NCBI RefSeq assembly: GCF_051603425.1
Contig: NZ_CP194411.1
Coordinates: 682,001-746,000 of the forward strand
Reading direction: 5' to 3'
Source: Selenomonas sputigena_A
GTDB taxonomy: Bacteria > Bacillota > Negativicutes > Selenomonadales > Selenomonadaceae
DNA length: 64,000 nt
Under the pieces are notes generated by a model. It saw only the letters and a list, made by a program, of their open reading frames with translations. It did not search any database and had not been told where the DNA came from. Shown one piece after another: positions 60,071 to 64,000 of this stretch (position 1 is its first letter; every line of letters begins with the position of its first letter). The position numbers and the translations under genes were made by a program.

Positions 60071-61012
60071 ATGGCGGATGTGAAGAAAATTGCAACGCGC
60101 GACAGCTATGGAAACGCACTGGCAGAGCTGGGGAAAGCGCACGCGAACATCGTTGTTCTGGACGCGGATCTCGCGGGAGCTACGAAGAGCGGCACCTTTA
60201 AGAAAGCGTTCCCGGAACGCCATTTCAACTGTGGTATTGCGGAGTCCAATATGGTCGGTGTCGGCGCGGGGCTATCGACGATGGGGCTGGTTCCCTTTGT
60301 CTCAACCTTTGCCATGTTTGCAGCGGGACGCGCCTATGAGCAGGTGCGCAATACCATTGGCTATCCGCACCTGAACGTCAAGATCTGTGCGACGCACGGC
60401 GGCATCTCCGTCGGAGAGGATGGCGCGTCGCATCAGTGCTGCGAGGATTTTGCCCTCATGCGTACGATTCCCGGCATGACGGTCATGTGCCCTTCGGATG
60501 ATGTAGAGGCACGCAAGATGGTGTATGCTGCCTATGAGATGGAGGGACCTGTATACATCCGCTTCGGTCGTGCGGCGACGCCGATCTACCATGACGAGTC
60601 CTTCTCATTCACCATTGGCAAGGGAGAAGTCTTGCAGGATGGGACGGATGTTGCCGTCATAGCTGCGGGCATTCTTGTGCCGGAGGCAATGGAGGCAGGA
60701 AAACGTCTTGCTGCCGAGGGAATCAAGGCACGCGTCATCAACATGGCAACGATCAAGCCGATGGATGAAGAGCTTGTGATCCGTGCGGCGAAAGAATGCG
60801 GCAGGATCGTCACCGTCGAGGAACACAATATCATCGGCGGGCTCGGCGAGGCGGTTGCAGGTGTCACGGCAGAGCACGCCCCCGTCCCCGTCCACCGCAT
60901 GGGCGTGCGGGACGAGTTCGGGCACTCGGGTCCTGCGGCGGAGCTGCTGAAACAGTTTGGTCTGACAGCGGATGCGATTGCTGCGGAGGTCAAGGAGTTC
61001 GTTCCCCAATAA
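60071..61012 (+). CDS. Transketolase, C-terminal subunit
   Basis: A 313-residue partner of the preceding protein. VVLDADLAGATKSGTFKKAFPERHFNCGIAESNMVGVGAGLS holds the catalytic Glu that activates ThDP, and VEEHNIIGGLGEAVAGV is the C-terminal domain. The upstream stop overlaps ATG 60065 (ATGA), but ATG 60071 is better spaced from GAGGAGG and is preferred. It ends the arabinose operon, 128 bases before a pair of terminators. Confidence 0.93.
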   Translation: MADVKKIATRDSYGNALAELGKAHANIVVLDADLAGATKSGTFKKAFPERHFNCGIAESNMVGVGAGLSTMGLVPFVSTFAMFAAGRAYEQVRNTIGYPHLNVKICATHGGISVGEDGASHQCCEDFALMRTIPGMTVMCPSDDVEARKMVYAAYEMEGPVYIRFGRAATPIYHDESFSFTIGKGEVLQDGTDVAVIAAGILVPEAMEAGKRLAAEGIKARVINMATIKPMDEELVIRAAKECGRIVTVEEHNIIGGLGEAVAGVTAEHAPVPVHRMGVRDEFGHSGPAAELLKQFGLTADAIAAEVKEFVPQ

Positions 61013-61140
61013 AGGTTTCACTGACAAATGCAGTATTGCCATCTGGGTGTACTTCATTGCTTCCGTAAAACTCACACAAGAGCGATTCCATTCGCTGTAC
61101 GCTGTAGGATGAGGTTTGAACCATTGCAAATACGTCAATA

Positions 61141-61176
61141 AAAAATTGAGGTGTCAAAACGGCACCTCAATTTTTT
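61141..61176. terminator. Terminator after the transketolase genes
   Basis: AAAAATTGAGGTG / CACCTCAATTTTT stem with a T-run on the plus strand and an A-rich mirror on the other side, so it is probably bidirectional. Confidence 0.9.
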
Positions 61177-61194
61177 CGGGTGAATCGGCATAAT

Positions 61195-61246
61195 AAAAAG
61201 GGGCTGCCGGACAAGTCTGATCTGACTTATCCGGCAGCCCCTTTTT
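61195..61246. terminator. Large palindromic terminator, near-copy of the one after cstA
   Basis: GGGCTGCCGGA / TCCGGCAGCCC with the inner AAGTC/GACTT stem and a CCTTTTT run. It differs from 52441-52490 at the loop only. It lies just after the stop of the adhesin gene on the minus strand. Confidence 0.88.
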
Positions 61247-61266
61247 CATGGACTTTTATGCACAGT

Positions 61267-64000
61267 TTATTCTTCGTCTTCTTCTTTCATTTCCTTGAAG
61301 ATATAGACGGCACGGATCTCTACGGGAGTTACGCCGAGATCTTCGATCGCGGTCAGAAGACCGGAGGCGAGGACGGCGCGTTCTGCTTTTTTATCCTTGC
61401 TGACAACAATGGCGAGTGCCGCCGCATCTTTCGGATAGAGCGTCACGATGCCGTTGCCGAAGGTGACCTCAAAGGAGCCGTTCTTCGTCTGGTAGAGGAA
61501 GCTCAGCGTCTGCTCGGCCGACTTGCGGATTTCCTTGGGATCGGGAATCTCGACCTTCTTCGAGGAAGGCTTTATGGCGAGCTTGCCGGGACCGTAGTTG
61601 ACGGAGTAGATGCCGTCAAGGTCACGCGATTTGCCGTCCGTGAAGAGGACGGGAATGGCTTCGGCTGTGCTGCCGGGGATTTCGTCATAGACGCCGTAGT
61701 TGCCGCGCGTCTTGCCGAGGTCGAAGCCGAAGGAGCCGTCCGCGCCTTCGACGTAATCATGCGCTTCAGGGGAGCCACCGTCCGTCGCGAGGACAACGCG
61801 GCTCTGCCACCTCGTAGCGGCGGGATCCTGCGGCATATCGATGGTCACACCATCGGCAAACGACGCGTCGCGCCGCGGCTCGGAGGCTGCAAAGCCCGTG
61901 CCGCCGCTCGTACCGGCAGCTCTGCCCGCACTGCCGCTGCCGGCATTGCCGGAGCCCGTGCCTGTGCTGCTGCCTGCACCGCCGCTGTTCGCGCCTGAGC
62001 CGCCCGCATTCGAGCCGCCTGTGCTGCCGCCGATACCGCCCGTCGAGCCGCCGATGCCGCCTGCGCTTCCGCCGCTCATACCGCCGCCGATGCCGCCTGT
62101 GCTTCCGCCGCTCATACCGCCGCCGATACCGCCTGTCGAGCCGCCGATGCTGCCGCCCGTCGAGCCGCCGATACCGCCTGCGCTTCCACCGCTCATACCG
62201 CCGCCGATGCCGCCTGTCGGGCCGCCAAAGCCGCCGGTACGGCCGCTCAAGCCCGCCATGATCTGCGCAGCGGCGACGCTGCTCGTCGTCACGGCACTGC
62301 CTGCAGGCGTGCTCATGTCGAAGCCGCGCATATTGATGCGCAGCGTTCCGGGCGCATAAAGGAAGCGATAGTTGCTGAGACTTGTCCCGCCCGCATAGAC
62401 GACACTGGCGGGATCGACGTGGATTGCCGATGCGTAGATGCCGCCGGGCGTCGAGGCATTGATGTTCGGCGCATAGTGCATCTGCACGCCGTTGATCGTG
62501 TCACCTGCGAGAAGCCCGCGCCCCGTCGTATGGTCACCGCGCTCCACGGTATATGCCGTCACCACAGGGTTCGGCGCACCGTAGTCACGGGAAGCGCTGC
62601 CCGCCGTGATGAGGACATCGCGCGGCACAATGCTGAAATGCCCATCGACATAAGTGATGGTATAGTTTGCAGCCGAGCCGGACGAGAAGTGTGCGGCGCT
62701 TGCCTTTGTCCAAAGGCCTGCCGTACCCGCATTCGTCGTGACGGCCGCCGTCGGGTCGATCGCTTCCGTCACATCGTCGATGGCGTCGCCGTTGACAAGC
62801 CCCGTCGTTGCAGTTGCCGCAGCGACGTTGACCTTCGCCGTGCCGCCCACATAGCCTGCTGTGCTGTTGTCCGCACCGTAGGCGCGCTGCTTATCGCCCG
62901 CCGTGATGGTCAAGGCACGCGGCGTAATGGTCAGCGTACCGCTTGCCGATGTGATGTTATAGTCCGAGGCGTAGCCGCGGCTGCCCGGCGCAAGCGCTGC
63001 ATTCTCGACCCGCATCGTATAGCTTCCGACACCCGTACGCTCCGTAACGGCATTACCGCCGCCATCGACAGCTCTGACCGTATAATTTGCAAAGCTGTCG
63101 CCTGTTGCAAGCGTCCCCGTATGAGTCGGAGACGGAATTGCCACCGTATTGTTTGCAGCGCCATAGATGCGCGTACCATTCGGCGCGGTAAAGTGGATGT
63201 CGCGCGGCTTGATCGTGAGCTTGCCCGGCACATACTTGAAGTTGTAGTTGTTTGCCGCAAGCGTGCTGCCTGCCAGGCCAACCGTGTACTCGCCCGCATG
63301 AATCGCGCCCTGCGCAAAGCCCGATGTCTGGCTCGCGTCGGCAATCGGGGTATAGGAAACAGCCCCCGAAATGCCCGCTGTTGCCGCGGTCTGGCTGTTC
63401 GCGAAGTTTGTGAACGTAACGCCGTTCATTCCGGTGTAATTGTGCGGATTGCCGTTATAGTCGACTGTCTCCGTCTTGCCCGTAACTGTTACTTCACGCG
63501 GCACAATGCGGTAGTCGACCGTGATCTTGTAGTTGAGATCGTTGTGTCCCTGATAGGTGATCTTCTCACTGGCAACGGTCGAATTTGACCCGTACGTACG
63601 CGCACCTGCGCGCACAGTCGAATCGGTCGCCGCGTTCGTGACCGTGCCGTCCGCCGTATTGATGTCGGCATTGACGTTCGTCAGCTTCGTCGTGCCGAAG
63701 TTATGCGTGCCCGAGTCAATCACATGGGCGCGAATATAGTCAACCTCATCCTTGTCGAGCGCACGGCGCTTGAGGTTGCCGTCGTCAACGATCTGGAAGC
63801 CCGCCGTCGAGTTGAAGAACGCAGAATTATCGTCACCGTAGGTGCGCGTCGAGTAGAACTTCAGCTCCGGCTGATACTTGTAGAACATGGCGTTCTTGCC
63901 GGGCGGAACAGGGAAGGCGCTGCGGTTGTTGTAGTCCACGCCGTATTTGCGGAACTCGAAGACGAGACCGTCGATCTCGTTCTCAACCGAATCCTCCGTA
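61267..64000 (-). CDS. Large MBG/YDG-repeat adhesin, C-terminal part
   Basis: An open frame from the right edge to the stop at 61267, more than 900 residues; the start lies outside the window. Repeated modules of about 80-90 residues end with pieces such as LTIKPRDIHFTAPNGTRIYG and LTITPRALTITAGDKQRAYG, the signature of MBG (YGX-type) and YDG repeats in filamentous-haemagglutinin-like surface adhesins. A low-complexity GGIGGSTGG / GGMSGG tract separates the repeats from a C-terminal domain of about 200 residues that lacks them. Secretion is probably two-partner or type V; no partner is visible. A palindromic terminator follows. Confidence 0.75.
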   Translation of the reverse strand, partial: TEDSVENEIDGLVFEFRKYGVDYNNRSAFPVPPGKNAMFYKYQPELKFYSTRTYGDDNSAFFNSTAGFQIVDDGNLKRRALDKDEVDYIRAHVIDSGTHNFGTTKLTNVNADINTADGTVTNAATDSTVRAGARTYGSNSTVASEKITYQGHNDLNYKITVDYRIVPREVTVTGKTETVDYNGNPHNYTGMNGVTFTNFANSQTAATAGISGAVSYTPIADASQTSGFAQGAIHAGEYTVGLAGSTLAANNYNFKYVPGKLTIKPRDIHFTAPNGTRIYGAANNTVAIPSPTHTGTLATGDSFANYTVRAVDGGGNAVTERTGVGSYTMRVENAALAPGSRGYASDYNITSASGTLTITPRALTITAGDKQRAYGADNSTAGYVGGTAKVNVAAATATTGLVNGDAIDDVTEAIDPTAAVTTNAGTAGLWTKASAAHFSSGSAANYTITYVDGHFSIVPRDVLITAGSASRDYGAPNPVVTAYTVERGDHTTGRGLLAGDTINGVQMHYAPNINASTPGGIYASAIHVDPASVVYAGGTSLSNYRFLYAPGTLRINMRGFDMSTPAGSAVTTSSVAAAQIMAGLSGRTGGFGGPTGGIGGGMSGGSAGGIGGSTGGSIGGSTGGIGGGMSGGSTGGIGGGMSGGSAGGIGGSTGGIGGSTGGSNAGGSGANSGGAGSSTGTGSGNAGSGSAGRAAGTSGGTGFAASEPRRDASFADGVTIDMPQDPAATRWQSRVVLATDGGSPEAHDYVEGADGSFGFDLGKTRGNYGVYDEIPGSTAEAIPVLFTDGKSRDLDGIYSVNYGPGKLAIKPSSKKVEIPDPKEIRKSAEQTLSFLYQTKNGSFEVTFGNGIVTLYPKDAAALAIVVSKDKKAERAVLASGLLTAIEDLGVTPVEIRAVYIFKEMKEEDEE
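61980..62250. repeat. Gly/Ser-rich low-complexity tract in the adhesin gene
   Basis: Near-tandem short units on the plus strand (CCGCCGATGCCGCCTG variants) encode G-G-I-G-G-S-T/M-S-G-G-S repeats. Likely a flexible, slippage-prone linker. Confidence 0.85.

Overview
The window looks like a chromosomal segment of a high-GC, Gram-negative member of the Firmicutes, most likely Selenomonas or a close relative in the Negativicutes. The inference rests on a mix of traits. Genes for a heptose-containing LPS inner core and an OstA/LptD-type outer-membrane protein sit beside Firmicutes markers: DUF1659, DUF2922, DUF441, a secG-esterase-rnr-smpB cluster and a Gram-positive-type SOS box. The genus is an inference; there is no rRNA in the window.

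Layout. 1-8.1 kb: one long minus-strand LPS operon (exported protein, OstA/LptD-like protein, PfkB kinase, RfaE2, WaaC, a second GT9 heptosyltransferase, RfaE1 and the start of HldD). 8.4-13.7 kb: an alanine/Na+ symporter, a DcuB-type C4-dicarboxylate carrier, small conserved proteins and a FakA-like protein that has lost its metal motif. 13.9-16.8 kb: an FtsA-like ATPase with a histone-H1-like N-terminal tail, followed by tRNA-Gly(CCC). 17-24 kb: a methyltransferase, an exported protein, an Rpn-type nuclease, a sigma-70-like factor with DUF1659/DUF2922, a ComK-like gene behind an SOS-like box, an iron-only hydrogenase-like protein and a PPP phosphatase. 24.3-29.1 kb: smpB, rnr, a hotdog thioesterase, an esterase and secG.

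29.7-36.3 kb holds the most unusual locus: two overlapping genes for a 1589-residue TPR/P-loop ATPase and a 605-residue P-loop ATPase with an RNPVAH (Rx4H, HEPN-like) motif. They are visibly A/T-richer than their neighbours and bordered downstream by repeats. I read the pair as a candidate undescribed conflict or antiphage system. 36.6-52.4 kb is mostly housekeeping and transport: pyruvate kinase, an orphan sugar-binding lipoprotein, acyl-CoA ligase, a Bcr/CflA pump, an LPS-kinase-like protein, a DUF134-NifX fusion divergent from a flavoprotein/glutaredoxin pair, murA-arnT-like, an old-yellow-enzyme-type protein and cstA. 52.6-61.0 kb is an L-arabinose regulon: a LacI-family repressor, two TGCTCGAGCA operators, a sugar porter, AraB, AraD, AraA and a split transketolase that passes xylulose-5-P into the pentose phosphate pathway. 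The right edge carries most of a large MBG-repeat adhesin, open at the window end.

A family of modular, palindromic intergenic repeats (about 60-bp stem-loop units, a GTCCAC/GTGGAC hairpin, and nested MITE-like elements of 163 bp and 108 bp) is scattered through the window. It supplies the last codons of two unrelated genes.
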